A stretch of DNA of 64,000 bases, taken from the NCBI GenBank assembly GCA_021775875.1, contig JAJFHA010000008.1, positions 42,999 through 106,998 of the forward strand, given 5' to 3'. Shown piece after piece: positions 44,898-54,421 of this stretch (position 1 is the stretch's first letter; the number at the start of each line of letters is the position of its first letter). This stretch comes from Hyphomicrobiales bacterium (GTDB lineage: Bacteria; Pseudomonadota; Alphaproteobacteria; Rhizobiales; NORP267). The notes below the pieces were generated by a model. That model had not been told where the DNA came from and did not search any database. It worked only from the letters and a program-made list of their open reading frames with translations. A program made the position numbers and the translations under genes.

Positions 44898-45515
44898 ATG
44901 TATTTTTATGATGCAGTTGAGAATAATCACGGTCTCAAGCATGACCCTTACAAGGCAATTGTTGCGCCCCGGCCGATCGGATGGATTTCTTCTCTGAGCG
45001 AGCATGGCAGTCCCAACCTCGCGCCCTACAGTTTTTTCAACGGCGTGAACGAAAATCCGCACATTGTCATGTTCTCAAGCACGGGGCGGAAAGATTCCGT
45101 CGAGAATATTGAGGCAACCGGGGAATTTGTTTGCAACCTCGCAACCTGGGATTTGCGAGAACAAATGAATACCAGTTCGGCTATGGTGCCGTCCGGGGTC
45201 AATGAATTTGCGTTGGCTGGATTGACCGAAGCGCCGTGCAAGATAGTCAAGGTTCCAAGGGTTGGCGAAAGCCCAATCGCGATGGAATGCAAATACCTCC
45301 AAACCATCAGGCCCAAAGATTTGTCCGGAACAGAACTGGATTCATACGTGATTTTCGGACAGGTGGTAGGCATCCATATCGATGAAGCCTGCATCGAAGA
45401 CGGGATGATTGATCTGTTGCGAATCCGCCCGATTTCCAGACTTGGCTATATGGATTACGCGGTCGTGGATAATTTGTTTTCGCTATCCAGGCCGGTTGTT
45501 GAGGGTGAACGCTAG
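44898..45515 (+). CDS. Flavin reductase family protein
   Basis: A 205-residue FMN-binding split-barrel protein of the DIM6/NtaB flavin-reductase-like group. APRPIGWISSLSEHGSPNLAPYSFFNGVNENPHIV is the characteristic flavin-contact region, and FVCNLATWDLREQMN follows. Members include flavin:NAD(P)H reductases that supply reduced flavin to monooxygenases. AAAGG precedes the ATG. Its 3' end faces the CitE-like gene, three bases apart. Confidence 0.9.
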   Translation: MYFYDAVENNHGLKHDPYKAIVAPRPIGWISSLSEHGSPNLAPYSFFNGVNENPHIVMFSSTGRKDSVENIEATGEFVCNLATWDLREQMNTSSAMVPSGVNEFALAGLTEAPCKIVKVPRVGESPIAMECKYLQTIRPKDLSGTELDSYVIFGQVVGIHIDEACIEDGMIDLLRIRPISRLGYMDYAVVDNLFSLSRPVVEGER

Positions 45516-45518
45516 GGT

Positions 45519-46394
45519 TTAATCCTGTCCCGCCAGTTTTGCGCGGGCAAGGGTTTTTTCAGCCCGCAACAGATGTGGCCTGTCGAACATTTCTCCGTTG
45601 ATTGAAACAACGCCCGCATTGCCAGCATTCGCAAATGTAGCGATAATTTCGGTTGCTCGTTGAATTGTGTCTTCAGACGGGGTGAATGCCTGGTTGATGA
45701 TATCAATCTGGTTGGGGTGGATTGCCAGCTTGCCGGTAAACCCGTCGCGACAGGCGGCATCGCATTCGACCTTCAAGCCATCATCGTCGCGAAAATTCAC
45801 AAATACTGTATCCACCGGTTGGGTCTCGGCGGCGACGGCTCCCGCAAGGCAGAGGGCGCGGGCCAGGCGGTAAGGGTCGGTCAATCCACCGTCATTGTCT
45901 CGGCTTGTCTGGGCGCCAAGATCAGCGCTCAAATCTTCCGCTCCCCAGGTCAGCGCAGATAGCCGTTTGCTGGCGCCCTGATAGGTGCCGAGTGTGAAAA
46001 GTGAAGCGGCTGTTTCTGAGGCCACAGCGCTGATCAGGGTAGTGCCGTCTTCGATATTATTCTTCGCCTCGAGGACGGTCAGTTTGGCGTCCAGATGGGT
46101 TACATCCGCGCCGGATAAAGTCTTCGGCAACATGATCCCGGTCGGTCGGGCGTCCATGACAGCTTTGAGATCGTCATCTGTAAGACCCGTATCAAGGGCG
46201 TTGACGCGTATCCAGAAAGCGGGTCCGTTATTTTTTGCGCCTTGAAGAAACGCGGCGGTGATTTCGCGGGCGCTTTTTTTGTTGGCTAGCGCAACGGAAT
46301 CTTCCAGATCGAGGATCACCGCGTCGGCATTTGACGTCAAAGATTTTGCCAGCTTTTTCTCGCTATCGCCCGGCACAAACAACCATGAACGCAT
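45519..46394 (-). CDS. CitE/HpcH-family CoA ester lyase
   Basis: A 291-residue member of the HpcH/HpaI aldolase superfamily related to CitE, malyl-CoA lyase and beta-methylmalyl-CoA lyase. RSWLFVPGDSEKKLAKSL opens the protein, DAVILDLEDSVALANK supplies an acidic metal site, AEDLSADLGAQTSRD lies mid-protein and KLAIHPNQIDI near residue 235. A MaoC-type dehydratase gene lies 3 bases upstream, so a lyase/hydratase pair on acyl-CoA intermediates is likely. Substrate not defined. Confidence 0.88.
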   Translation of the reverse strand: MRSWLFVPGDSEKKLAKSLTSNADAVILDLEDSVALANKKSAREITAAFLQGAKNNGPAFWIRVNALDTGLTDDDLKAVMDARPTGIMLPKTLSGADVTHLDAKLTVLEAKNNIEDGTTLISAVASETAASLFTLGTYQGASKRLSALTWGAEDLSADLGAQTSRDNDGGLTDPYRLARALCLAGAVAAETQPVDTVFVNFRDDDGLKVECDAACRDGFTGKLAIHPNQIDIINQAFTPSEDTIQRATEIIATFANAGNAGVVSINGEMFDRPHLLRAEKTLARAKLAGQD

Positions 46395-46397
46395 GGA

Positions 46398-46856
46398 TCA
46401 GGCTCCAGACTTTTTGCGCATGAAGGCTTGGCGCAGGCAAATGGCTACAAGATTGTCATTCTGGTTGTAGGCTTTGTGCTCCAGTTCAACGATGCCGGCG
46501 TCAGGGCGCGATTTGGATTCACGCTTGGAAACAACTTTTGTAGTTGCATGGACTGTGTCACCCTGAAATAGCGGGTGCGGGAATTTCACATCCTGCATAC
46601 CAAGATTGGCAATTGTGGTGCCGACCGTGGTGTCGTTGACGGCAATCCCGATCATCAATCCGAGAGTGAATATCGAATTCATCAGGGGCTGGCCCCATTC
46701 CGTTTCGGTTTCGCAAAAATGCCGGTCGATATGCAAAGGCTGGGGGTTCAGGGTCATGTTCGAGAACAGCATGTTATCCATCTCGGTGACCGTGCGCCGG
46801 AGCGGGTGATGGAATTCATGCTCGACTTCAAAATCTTCGAAAAACAGACCGCTCAT
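46398..46856 (-). CDS. MaoC family dehydratase
   Basis: A 152-residue single hot-dog MaoC-like hydratase/dehydratase. The family's active-site region appears as SNMTLNPQPLHIDRHFC near residue 32, where the Asp-x-x-x...His catalytic pair is present as NPQPLHID (Asn in the Asp position). PHPLFQGDTVHATTKV is also typical. It starts the two-gene unit with the CitE-like lyase. Expected to hydrate or dehydrate an acyl-CoA thioester. Confidence 0.87.
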   Translation of the reverse strand: MSGLFFEDFEVEHEFHHPLRRTVTEMDNMLFSNMTLNPQPLHIDRHFCETETEWGQPLMNSIFTLGLMIGIAVNDTTVGTTIANLGMQDVKFPHPLFQGDTVHATTKVVSKRESKSRPDAGIVELEHKAYNQNDNLVAICLRQAFMRKKSGA

Positions 46857-46967
46857 TCACTTTCTCCGTCACAAATTTCACTAATTCAATGATGCGTTAT
46901 CCGGCAAAATATAGCCCTTTCAATGCGGACACAATGACGATTTTTGGGTTATCTCTGACCTGGTTCA

Positions 46968-46983
46968 TTAACGCTTGGTTAAC
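46968..46983 (+). promoter_or_regulatory. CtrA-type binding site upstream of lytic transglycosylase
   Basis: TTAA-N7-TTAAC is matched exactly (TTAA at 46968-46971, TTAAC at 46979-46983), the consensus for the alphaproteobacterial master regulator CtrA. The second half continues as TTAACCAT. It ends 57 bases before the transglycosylase ATG, a usual promoter position. Confidence 0.55.
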
Positions 46984-47039
46984 CATGGTCAACATATTCT
47001 TAAAGACCCTAAATTTCTTGAGCTGCTGGACAATTGGTT

Positions 47040-47987
47040 ATGGTCGGATTTATTTCGGAAATACCGGGCATAAATATTTCGGGTGCGTTGCAGAATGCGA
47101 GCCAGCGTACAGGCGTTGGATTCGAATATCTGATGCGTACCGCGATGCAGGAATCCAGCCTCAGGCCGGATGCCGAGGCGAGCACGTCTTCCGCAGCTGG
47201 ATTGTTCCAGTTCATTGAATCAACCTGGCTGCGTACCTTGAAAACCGAAGGCCCTGATCTTGGGTTAGGCGAGGCTGCGGAGGCGATTGAGGCGACGGGG
47301 CAGGGGCGCTACACGGTGCACGATAGCCAGCTTCGTGAACAAATTTTGAATATGCGCCACGACCCGGAAGTCGCCGCCTTGATGGCAGGTGCGTTGACCC
47401 GCGAGAATGGCGCCAATTTGAGCAATGCGTTGGGGCGCAGCCCAACCGATGGCGAATTGTATATGGCGCATTTTTTGGGTGCTGACGGGGCGGGGCGATT
47501 AATCTCGCTTGCCGAAGAGCGCCCTGGGATCAGTGCGGCACGGGCATTTCCTGATGCGGCGCGGGCCAATCGTTCGATTTTTTATGAACGCGACGGACGC
47601 GCCCGCAATACCGCCGACGTATATCATTTGCTGAACCGGAAACACGAAGCCGCCGACACACCAGCGCGGGAAATTCTTGGTGAATTTCCACCAGCACAGC
47701 GCGCGGCAGGAATCGGTTCCCTGTTTGATTCGTTGTTTCGGGCCTTTACCGGGCGTGGATCAGAACAACCATTTTCGAGTTATTTCACTACGGAAAATCT
47801 CGACCATTTAACGGAAGAACCGGTTGCGCCGACCGACCGGAGCGGGCTTTCAATGTCGTCTTCCAGCCAGCGTCAGGTCTACGGTCCGCCGACCCTTGCC
47901 GCCGCTACCGCGAGTGCGAGTTATTCCCGCCATGCTGTCTGGTCAGATATCGACCGGGGCGGTGACGACCCGGCGGCGATTGCCTGA
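47040..47987 (+). CDS. Lytic transglycosylase (SLT domain) family protein
   Basis: A 315-residue protein with an N-terminal SLT lysozyme-like domain: AMQESSLRPDAEASTSSAAGLFQF near residue 40 includes the catalytic Glu and the GLFQF motif. The region to about 200 completes the fold; the tail is Ser/Thr/Ala-rich and low complexity. No signal peptide is evident, unusual for a wall enzyme, but some flagellar and secretion-associated transglycosylases use other export routes. ATG at 47040; a TTG two codons earlier is possible. A CtrA-type site precedes it, so cell-cycle-timed expression is plausible. Confidence 0.85.
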   Translation: MVGFISEIPGINISGALQNASQRTGVGFEYLMRTAMQESSLRPDAEASTSSAAGLFQFIESTWLRTLKTEGPDLGLGEAAEAIEATGQGRYTVHDSQLREQILNMRHDPEVAALMAGALTRENGANLSNALGRSPTDGELYMAHFLGADGAGRLISLAEERPGISAARAFPDAARANRSIFYERDGRARNTADVYHLLNRKHEAADTPAREILGEFPPAQRAAGIGSLFDSLFRAFTGRGSEQPFSSYFTTENLDHLTEEPVAPTDRSGLSMSSSSQRQVYGPPTLAAATASASYSRHAVWSDIDRGGDDPAAIA

Positions 47988-48119
47988 CAAATAAAAAAAC
48001 ACAAATCCGGATAATTTTTGTTGCGTTACGTCTGATCCTGCTTCACGCATGGAACAAGCGTGGACATGTTGTAACCACATCATTTTCGGAATTTTAGACG
48101 CTGTTTTTCCGGTGTAGCC

Positions 48120-49361
48120 ATGAAAGAAATTTTAAAGGGCGTCTGGCCTCTTTTTTTAGCCATTGGCTTTCTGATGACCGGGAACGGTCTTCAGGGAACC
48201 GTGCTTGGGTTGCGGGCTGCGATTGAAGGGTTTGACGAAATCACGATCGGGCTGGTCATGTCGGCCTATTCGGGCGGGTTTTTATTGTCGTCTGTTCTGG
48301 CTCCTAAACTCATCCGAAATGTCGGCCATATCCGGGTATTCGCAGCATTTGCCTCAATCGCCTCCACCACCGTGTTGTTGCATGCGGTCTTTCCCATTGC
48401 CTGGGTCTGGCTCGGGCTTCGGTTTGTAACGGGCGTCGCGATGGCCGGGCTTTATGTGGTCGCCGAAAGTTGGCTCAACGATGCCGCTACCAACAAGACC
48501 AGAGGTAAAACCCTCTCGCTCTATATGGTGACGATGTATGCGTGTATGGCGCTTGGTCAGAGCATTCTGTTTATCAGCAGGCCTGACAGCTTTTTGCCAT
48601 TCATCATCATTTCAATTTTTGTGTCCATGGCGCTTGTCCCGATTTCACTAAAAAATTTGCCGGCACCAAAAATTGCGATGCATAAACCAATTTCCCTGAT
48701 GAAGCTGATGCGCAGTTCTCCGCTTGGGTTTTTCACGAGCCTCGCGGTTGGAATATCCCAGGGGGCATTGTTTGGGATGGGTGCTGTTTTTTGCGCTAAA
48801 ATTGGTATGAGCGTTGTTCAAACAGGAACGATCATGGCGGCAGCGCTGATCAGCGTGGTGCCGGTTCAATTCCTAATCGGATGGATTTCGGACAGATTGG
48901 ATCGCCGCTGGGTGATAGCCGGATCGGCCCTGATTGTGACCGCGATTGCGGCATTTGCTTCAATTTCCGGGCGTGCTGGATTTGGCGATATGGTTATTAT
49001 ATTTGGCTTGTTCGGGGCTTTCTCTTTACCGATCTATTCCCTCGCCATTGCCCATACCAACGATTATCTGGAAGTCGATGAAATGTTGACGGCGAGCGCG
49101 AAGCTGGTTTTCGTCAACGGGTTCGGTGCTGTCATTGGCCCGATACTTGTTGGTGCCTTGATGGCCTATATTTCTGTGAATGCCTTTTTCGCGTTTGGCG
49201 CTGTAATTCATCTGGCGCTTGTAGTGTATGCCCTGTGGCGTATGACGCAGCGTGCGGCGGTATCTGACGATGACCGCGGTGAATTTGTCCATGTGGCAGT
49301 ACGGGCAACACCTGTTGCGGCTGTTACGGCGATTGAAGAATCTGAGGAAAGAAGCAGCTAG
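48120..49361 (+). CDS. MFS transporter (YcaD-like)
   Basis: A 413-residue major facilitator with twelve likely membrane helices. The loop after helix 2 has a degenerate LAPKLIRNVGHIR, and helix 5 region reads VVAESWLNDAATNKTRGKTLSLYM, a segment characteristic of the YcaD-type subfamily. GWISDRLDRRWV marks the second repeat. Substrate unknown. It ends in a hydrophilic tail of about 35 residues. Stands alone between the transglycosylase and DUF2336 genes. Confidence 0.88.
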   Translation: MKEILKGVWPLFLAIGFLMTGNGLQGTVLGLRAAIEGFDEITIGLVMSAYSGGFLLSSVLAPKLIRNVGHIRVFAAFASIASTTVLLHAVFPIAWVWLGLRFVTGVAMAGLYVVAESWLNDAATNKTRGKTLSLYMVTMYACMALGQSILFISRPDSFLPFIIISIFVSMALVPISLKNLPAPKIAMHKPISLMKLMRSSPLGFFTSLAVGISQGALFGMGAVFCAKIGMSVVQTGTIMAAALISVVPVQFLIGWISDRLDRRWVIAGSALIVTAIAAFASISGRAGFGDMVIIFGLFGAFSLPIYSLAIAHTNDYLEVDEMLTASAKLVFVNGFGAVIGPILVGALMAYISVNAFFAFGAVIHLALVVYALWRMTQRAAVSDDDRGEFVHVAVRATPVAAVTAIEESEERSS

Positions 49362-49447
49362 GGCGGGCTGGTTTTTAATCACAAAGCCGGGCGATTTATG
49401 CTGAACGGTTCCTTAATGTTTGAGGGGCACCATAGGCATGTTGTTTA

Positions 49448-50626
49448 TTGCGTTTTGTGAGTAATCCTGTGTCCGAGAGTTCTTTCTTTGCGTTTTTGAA
49501 ATCCGCTGACCCCCATGAAAGATCATTGGCGGTCCAGGTAATGGTGCGGGCTTTTGAAGCGGGGGAACTTGATGAGTTTGGCGCGGAAGAACTGGTACGT
49601 GGTTTAACACTGGTACTGGATGATCCCGATGCAACGGTACGTCGGGTGCTGGCAGAAGGTCTTGCAAAGACCGGGTTTCCTCCAACACATATTGTTCAAT
49701 GCCTTTGCCGCGACAATTTCGACGTGGCGCGGCCGTTGCTCGAAGATTGTCTGGCGCTGGCTGAGTTTGATCTGGTTGACCTTGTAGGCGAGGGGACAGA
49801 AGCGGTGCGTCGCGCAATCGCGGTCCGGATCAATTTACAACAATCTGTCGCAGCTGCGCTGGCGGAAGTCGGAGAAGAAGGCCCGTGTCTTGTTTTAATC
49901 GAAAATGAAAATGTAGATATAGCTGATATTTCATTTGTCCGGTTGGCCGAGCGGTTTGGAGATAATCCCGAACTACGGGCAGCCCTATTGGCGCGTGCAG
50001 ATATTCCGATCGATATTCGTCATGCTCTTTTATCCAAACTTTCGGATGCTCTTGGTTCTCTCATAACAGTCCAGCAATGGATGACCCCCGATCGCGCACG
50101 GCTGGTGCTTCGTGAAGCTTGTGAAAAGGCCACGATTGAATTTACAGAAACCGCAAATGACGCTGAGCAACGGGCTTTGGTTGCGCATTTGTCGCTGTCC
50201 GGCAAGCTCACACCCGGATTGTTGATGCGGGCATTGTCCGCCGGTAATTTGCATCTAGTGGCAGAATCTCTGGCGCTGCTGTCGGCCTTGCCTGTGAAGC
50301 GGGTCAACCGCTTGCTCCATGATCGGCGGGCGACAACAATGTTCGCTTTGTTCGCGAGCGCCGGGCTTCCTAAAGCGATCCATTATGGTTTCCGGCTATC
50401 GGTCCGAACCGTCATCGAGTGCCGCAAGGAAGGATTTGATTTCTCGTCCAAATCTGACCGCCTCAGGCTGGTTGAACGCATGCTGACCACCTATCAGGAT
50501 TTTGCACCTGAAGATATAAGCTATCTATATGGCTTGCTGACAAAACTGGGCAATGACGCGGCGCGTGAAGATGCGCGCGAACGAATTGATCTGGAGCAAC
50601 TGGAGATAGAGTCTCATGCGGCCTGA
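49448..50626 (+). CDS. DUF2336 family protein
   Basis: A 392-residue, all-helical HEAT-like protein of the DUF2336 family, widespread in alphaproteobacteria and often near motility or signalling genes; function unknown. Typical stretches are LVRGLTLVLDDPDATVRRVLAEGLAK near residue 50 and HALLSKLSDALGSL near 195. The start is uncertain: the TTG at 49448 is the longest choice, with GTG codons at 49457 and 49469. Its 3' end faces the Hpt gene, 14 bases apart. Confidence 0.83.
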   Translation: MRFVSNPVSESSFFAFLKSADPHERSLAVQVMVRAFEAGELDEFGAEELVRGLTLVLDDPDATVRRVLAEGLAKTGFPPTHIVQCLCRDNFDVARPLLEDCLALAEFDLVDLVGEGTEAVRRAIAVRINLQQSVAAALAEVGEEGPCLVLIENENVDIADISFVRLAERFGDNPELRAALLARADIPIDIRHALLSKLSDALGSLITVQQWMTPDRARLVLREACEKATIEFTETANDAEQRALVAHLSLSGKLTPGLLMRALSAGNLHLVAESLALLSALPVKRVNRLLHDRRATTMFALFASAGLPKAIHYGFRLSVRTVIECRKEGFDFSSKSDRLRLVERMLTTYQDFAPEDISYLYGLLTKLGNDAAREDARERIDLEQLEIESHAA

Positions 50627-50640
50627 TCGGCTTTGAAGAC

Positions 50641-51201
50641 TTATTCCTGAGCGTCGTTGGATTCAGATTGGATTTCCATTTTTCTGGAATAGATGTCGTT
50701 TTCCTGGCGAAGGAAATCGTCGGTGACAATTGTCAATCGTCGGGAAATCTCGATGCTTGTTTGATGATTTATATCCTGAATTTTTTCCCGGACGACAGCA
50801 CAAATGGCATCCACGTGATGATCGATCAGGTCAACCGGGCCACGTTCGGGGCGGGGAATTTCATACAGTAATTTGCAAAGACTGTTAGCGGGTCCGGCAG
50901 CAAGGGGGTAGCCGAGGGTGGCTGATTGACCTTTGATATCGTGCGAGACATGAAACAGGCGTTCCAGCGTTTCGGCGTTGGGACCCTCTTGGTGAAGGAT
51001 GTCACGCGCCTTTATCAGGTTTTCGCATTCTTCCTGCATCCAGTCTTCAAAGCTGGCTGACAGATTGTTAAGTGCTGTTTCTGCGCGTTCGATAGCTTCA
51101 TAATCAATTTCGCTGGTGCCAGGAATAACAACCTGGTTGGCCAGAGAATTATCTGGCTCATGCCACTCAATGCCTTTTTCTTCGGTAATTTTTACTTTCA
51201 T
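50641..51201 (-). CDS. Hpt domain phosphotransfer protein
   Basis: A 186-residue histidine phosphotransfer protein. The phosphoacceptor is His87 in HDIKGQSATLGYP, in a helical bundle spanning about residues 40-125. No kinase or receiver domain is fused, so it should relay phosphate between partner proteins. The receiver protein encoded just upstream on the same strand is the obvious candidate partner. Confidence 0.88.
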   Translation of the reverse strand: MKVKITEEKGIEWHEPDNSLANQVVIPGTSEIDYEAIERAETALNNLSASFEDWMQEECENLIKARDILHQEGPNAETLERLFHVSHDIKGQSATLGYPLAAGPANSLCKLLYEIPRPERGPVDLIDHHVDAICAVVREKIQDINHQTSIEISRRLTIVTDDFLRQENDIYSRKMEIQSESNDAQE

Positions 51202-51269
51202 TTAGGTCCACCTGAAATGTTTTGGCGTCGGCTTTGTAACAAGCGACGCGAATAATTAGCGTTTCGCTA

Positions 51270-51806
51270 TCAACCGAACATCTTGTCAATGTCGTCCTGG
51301 GCTTCGTTGCCCACTTCTTTGGTGGCTCGTCTTTCTATGCCGGCATAATTTGGATTATCAAAGCGACGTCGATCGGGCCCGAAAAATCCCGCAGTTTTGA
51401 TATAGGGGCGTGGATTCATGACAATATTGAAAATACGGTCATAAAGAGATTTCGCCGAAATTGGTTTGCACAGAAATTCTGTAACGCCATAATTTCGCGC
51501 CTGGATGACTTTTTCTTTTTCAGAATGACCGGTCAGCATGACAATCGGGATATAGGCATTTGAACATGAATCCGGGTTGCGGATCATTTGCACAAGTTCA
51601 AGTCCGTCAAATATCGGCATTGCCCAGTCGGTGATTAGAATATCTGGATTGTAGCTTTCTACGCCTTCAAGACCGGCCGCGCCATCTTCTGCTTCATAAA
51701 CCTGACGTGAGCCGAAGCCATGCAGAAGCGAGCGAACAAGGCGCCGCATATGCAAGTTGTCGTCGACAACCAGAAAGCTCAGGCGATCAAACGCAATTTT
51801 ACTCAT
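51270..51806 (-). CDS. CheY-like single-domain response regulator
   Basis: A 178-residue receiver protein. Phospho-acceptor Asp60 lies in DILITDWAMP, the acidic pair at Asp15/Asp16 in LVVDDN, Thr in VMLTGHS and Lys in FLCKPISAKSLY. After the receiver comes a charged 45-residue tail (RPYIKTAGFFGPDRRRF, ending in DDIDKMFG) without a DNA-binding domain. It probably works by protein contact, with the neighbouring Hpt protein supplying or draining phosphate. Confidence 0.9.
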   Translation of the reverse strand: MSKIAFDRLSFLVVDDNLHMRRLVRSLLHGFGSRQVYEAEDGAAGLEGVESYNPDILITDWAMPIFDGLELVQMIRNPDSCSNAYIPIVMLTGHSEKEKVIQARNYGVTEFLCKPISAKSLYDRIFNIVMNPRPYIKTAGFFGPDRRRFDNPNYAGIERRATKEVGNEAQDDIDKMFG

Positions 51807-51966
51807 CGGTTTCCAGTCTCACAAACGTTGTCCGGAATGCAAACCTAACCAGACGTCACTCCGTAATGATTTGCTAACCATGGGGTTAAACTCTTAAAAA
51901 TGACTGAAAGAGTGATAGGAATGATCGATGAAATTGCAGGGTTTCGTAAGGCTACGAGGCTATTGC

Positions 51967-52743
51967 TCAGTACAGGAATTGTTCTCGCAAAATCCTCTCA
52001 TCCAGACTATGCCCCGGATCAAACAACATCAGATTTGATGCGGTTTGATTTTCGGCAACCTCAACCGATGCAACATCGCGAATTTCGACGTGATCAGCGG
52101 CGACGCTTACCGGGCGTTTGTCGGAGTGAAGAATATCGATTCTAATCTGTGCTTCGTTTGGCACCAAAGCACCGCGCCAGCGCCGGGGCCGGAACGGTGA
52201 AATTGGTGTGAGCGCCAATAGCGGGCTGTTTATCGGGAGGATCGGGCCGTGGGCGGAAAGATTATAAGCGGTGCTGCCGGCCGGTGTGGCGATGATCAGG
52301 CCGTCACAAATCAGCTCTTTCATGCGGACCTGGCCATCAATTGAAATTTGCAATTTCGACGCCTGATGGGTTTGGCGCAGGAGCGACACTTCGTTGATTG
52401 CCTGTGCCGAATGGGATGTGCCGTCCGTACATATGGCCGTCATTCCAAGGGGGTGAATTTTAGTTGGTTCGGCGGCCTGCAACCTATCCGGTAGATTTTC
52501 CTCATCATATTCATTCATGAGAAAGCCCACAGAGCCCCGGTTCATGCCATAAACCGGAATATTGGTATTCATGAATTTGTGGGCAGTTTGCAGCATCAGA
52601 CCATCGCCGCCAAGGGCTACGATCACGTCCGCATTGTCGGCGTCGATGTTGCCATAGAGACGGGTGAGGGTCTCCAGAGCTTCCTGTGCGTCTTTCCCAT
52701 TGCTGGCGACAAACGAGATTTTTTCAATTTTTGATTTTGTCAT
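51967..52743 (-). CDS. nadK: NAD kinase
   Basis: Phosphorylates NAD to NADP. The 258-residue protein has the diagnostic GGDG motif ([19 protein letters not shown] near residue 45), then [15 protein letters not shown] and the substrate-binding [23 protein letters not shown] near residue 150. Length suits the short alphaproteobacterial form. Divergent from glpK. Confidence 0.95.
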   Translation of the reverse strand: MTKSKIEKISFVASNGKDAQEALETLTRLYGNIDADNADVIVALGGDGLMLQTAHKFMNTNIPVYGMNRGSVGFLMNEYDEENLPDRLQAAEPTKIHPLGMTAICTDGTSHSAQAINEVSLLRQTHQASKLQISIDGQVRMKELICDGLIIATPAGSTAYNLSAHGPILPINSPLLALTPISPFRPRRWRGALVPNEAQIRIDILHSDKRPVSVAADHVEIRDVASVEVAENQTASNLMLFDPGHSLDERILREQFLY

Positions 52744-52864
52744 TTGCTACTTGAAGTTGGCCGAGACGGCTGGTTTCGTGTGACAGTATAAACACCCGGC
52801 ACCCAAACGTCATCAACCTGATTGCGGTTATGGTTCACGGCTCCGGGAAAAATTGCGAGGGGAT

Positions 52865-54358
52865 ATGCCGCAAGATAGTATTCTGGCGCTCGATCAGGGG
52901 ACAACCAGCACCCGTGCAGTCATATTTGATGCTGGTGGCCGGGTTCTGGCAGCCGCGACCCGACCGCTGGCGCAAATTTACCCACAAGCCGGGTGGGTTG
53001 AGCATGACGCCAATGAAATTTATGCCGATGCGGTCGCCGTAATTCGTGATGTTTTGCAACAGACCAACGGGGAAATACCCCGCGCCATGGGCATCACCAA
53101 CCAGCGCGAGACAGTGCTTTTATGGGACCGGGTCACGGGCGAACCGATCTCGAATGCAATTGTGTGGCAGGATCGACGCACGGCTGATTATTGCAAGACA
53201 TTGCGGGATTCCGGTTTTGAGGCAGAGGTTTCGGCAAAAACCGGGCTTCTGCTTGACCCTTATTTCTCGGCAACGAAAATCGCCTGGATTCTGGAGAATA
53301 TTGAATTTGCGAAAGAGCGTGCGTTAAACAGAGATTTGCTCGCTGGAACAATCGATTGCTGGCTTTTGTGGAAGCTGTCTGGTGGTAAAATTCACGCCAC
53401 CGACGCCACCAATGCCAGCCGGACCATGCTTGTCGATATTCATTCAGGCGCATGGGATCAGGCCTTACTCAAAAAATTTGGAATACCGAAAAACATACTT
53501 CCCGAAATCACAGATTGTCAGGGGGATTTTGGGGTTACTGATGGGGATCTTGTGGGTGCGGAAATTCCCGTAACCGGGATTGCCGGTGACCAACAGGCAG
53601 CAGCCTATGGCCAATGTTGCTTCGAGCCGGGCAGCATAAAGGCAACCTTTGGCACCGGGTGTTTTATGCTCGTGAATACTGGTGACAAAGCAGTTGCATC
53701 TGAAAACCGCCTGTTATCGACGATCCTCAATCAAATTGATGGTAAGCGCAGATATGCCCTTGAAGGCAGCCTGTTCATGGCTGGTGCTACCATTCAATGG
53801 CTGCGCGACAATCTGGGAATCATCGAGAATGCAGCGGAAACGGAAAACCTCGCCCGGATGGCAGACCCGGATTCAGGGGTTTATCTGGTGCCAGCATTTC
53901 AGGGACTGGGCGCACCCCATTGGGACGCCAATGCGCGCGCCATGATTGGTGGCATGACTCGAGCGGCGGGGCGGGCAGAGATTGTGCGTGCGGCCCTTGA
54001 AGGCGTTGCATTTCAGGTGCGGGACCTGATGGTTGCCATGAACGATGATTTGAAACACGCCGGGATTGCAACGCCGCAACGGTTGAAAGTTGACGGGGCG
54101 ATGTCACGTAACAATTGGTTTCTGCAATTTTTGGCAGATATTCTGGATATTCCAGTAGATCGAGCCGAGCAAACTGAAGCAACGGCACTTGGGGCCGCAT
54201 TCCACGCCGGATTGGCGGCGGGGATTTTCAAGACTGAAGACGCGTGCGCTGCATTGTGGCAAAGCGACCGGACGTTTGAACCAGGTATGGGGAGTGCTGA
54301 ACGAGACCGGCGTGTCGCGGGCTGGCTTCAGGCGTTGGGACGTTCCTTCTCGAAATGA
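52865..54358 (+). CDS. glpK: Glycerol kinase
   Basis: Phosphorylates glycerol to glycerol-3-phosphate. The 497-residue FGGY kinase begins with ILALDQGTTSTRAVIFD, continues with GITNQRETVLLWDR and IVWQDRRTADYC, and has the GTGCFMLVNTG and DGAMSRNNWFLQFLADIL motifs of the ATP-binding half. The ATG at 52865 follows GAGGGGAT; the TTG at 52853 lies before that ribosome-binding site. No glpF or glpD is adjacent. A perfect hairpin terminator follows. Confidence 0.96.
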   Translation: MPQDSILALDQGTTSTRAVIFDAGGRVLAAATRPLAQIYPQAGWVEHDANEIYADAVAVIRDVLQQTNGEIPRAMGITNQRETVLLWDRVTGEPISNAIVWQDRRTADYCKTLRDSGFEAEVSAKTGLLLDPYFSATKIAWILENIEFAKERALNRDLLAGTIDCWLLWKLSGGKIHATDATNASRTMLVDIHSGAWDQALLKKFGIPKNILPEITDCQGDFGVTDGDLVGAEIPVTGIAGDQQAAAYGQCCFEPGSIKATFGTGCFMLVNTGDKAVASENRLLSTILNQIDGKRRYALEGSLFMAGATIQWLRDNLGIIENAAETENLARMADPDSGVYLVPAFQGLGAPHWDANARAMIGGMTRAAGRAEIVRAALEGVAFQVRDLMVAMNDDLKHAGIATPQRLKVDGAMSRNNWFLQFLADILDIPVDRAEQTEATALGAAFHAGLAAGIFKTEDACAALWQSDRTFEPGMGSAERDRRVAGWLQALGRSFSK

Positions 54359-54375
54359 AATCTGAACGTATTAAT

Positions 54376-54412
54376 AATGGTGTGACGGATCCAGCAGACC
54401 CGTCACACCATT
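54376..54412. terminator. Bidirectional intrinsic terminator after glpK
   Basis: Thirteen perfectly paired bases, AATGGTGTGACGG and CCGTCACACCATT, surround an eleven-base loop. TTTT follows on the plus side. It separates the convergent glpK and receptor genes and should serve both. Confidence 0.9.
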
Positions 54413-54421
54413 TTCTTATTT

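Noticed and set aside
51870..51900. CtrA site upstream of the response-regulator gene.
   Set aside because: The half-sites (CTAACCAT and TTAAAC) are imperfect and spaced by eight bases rather than seven.
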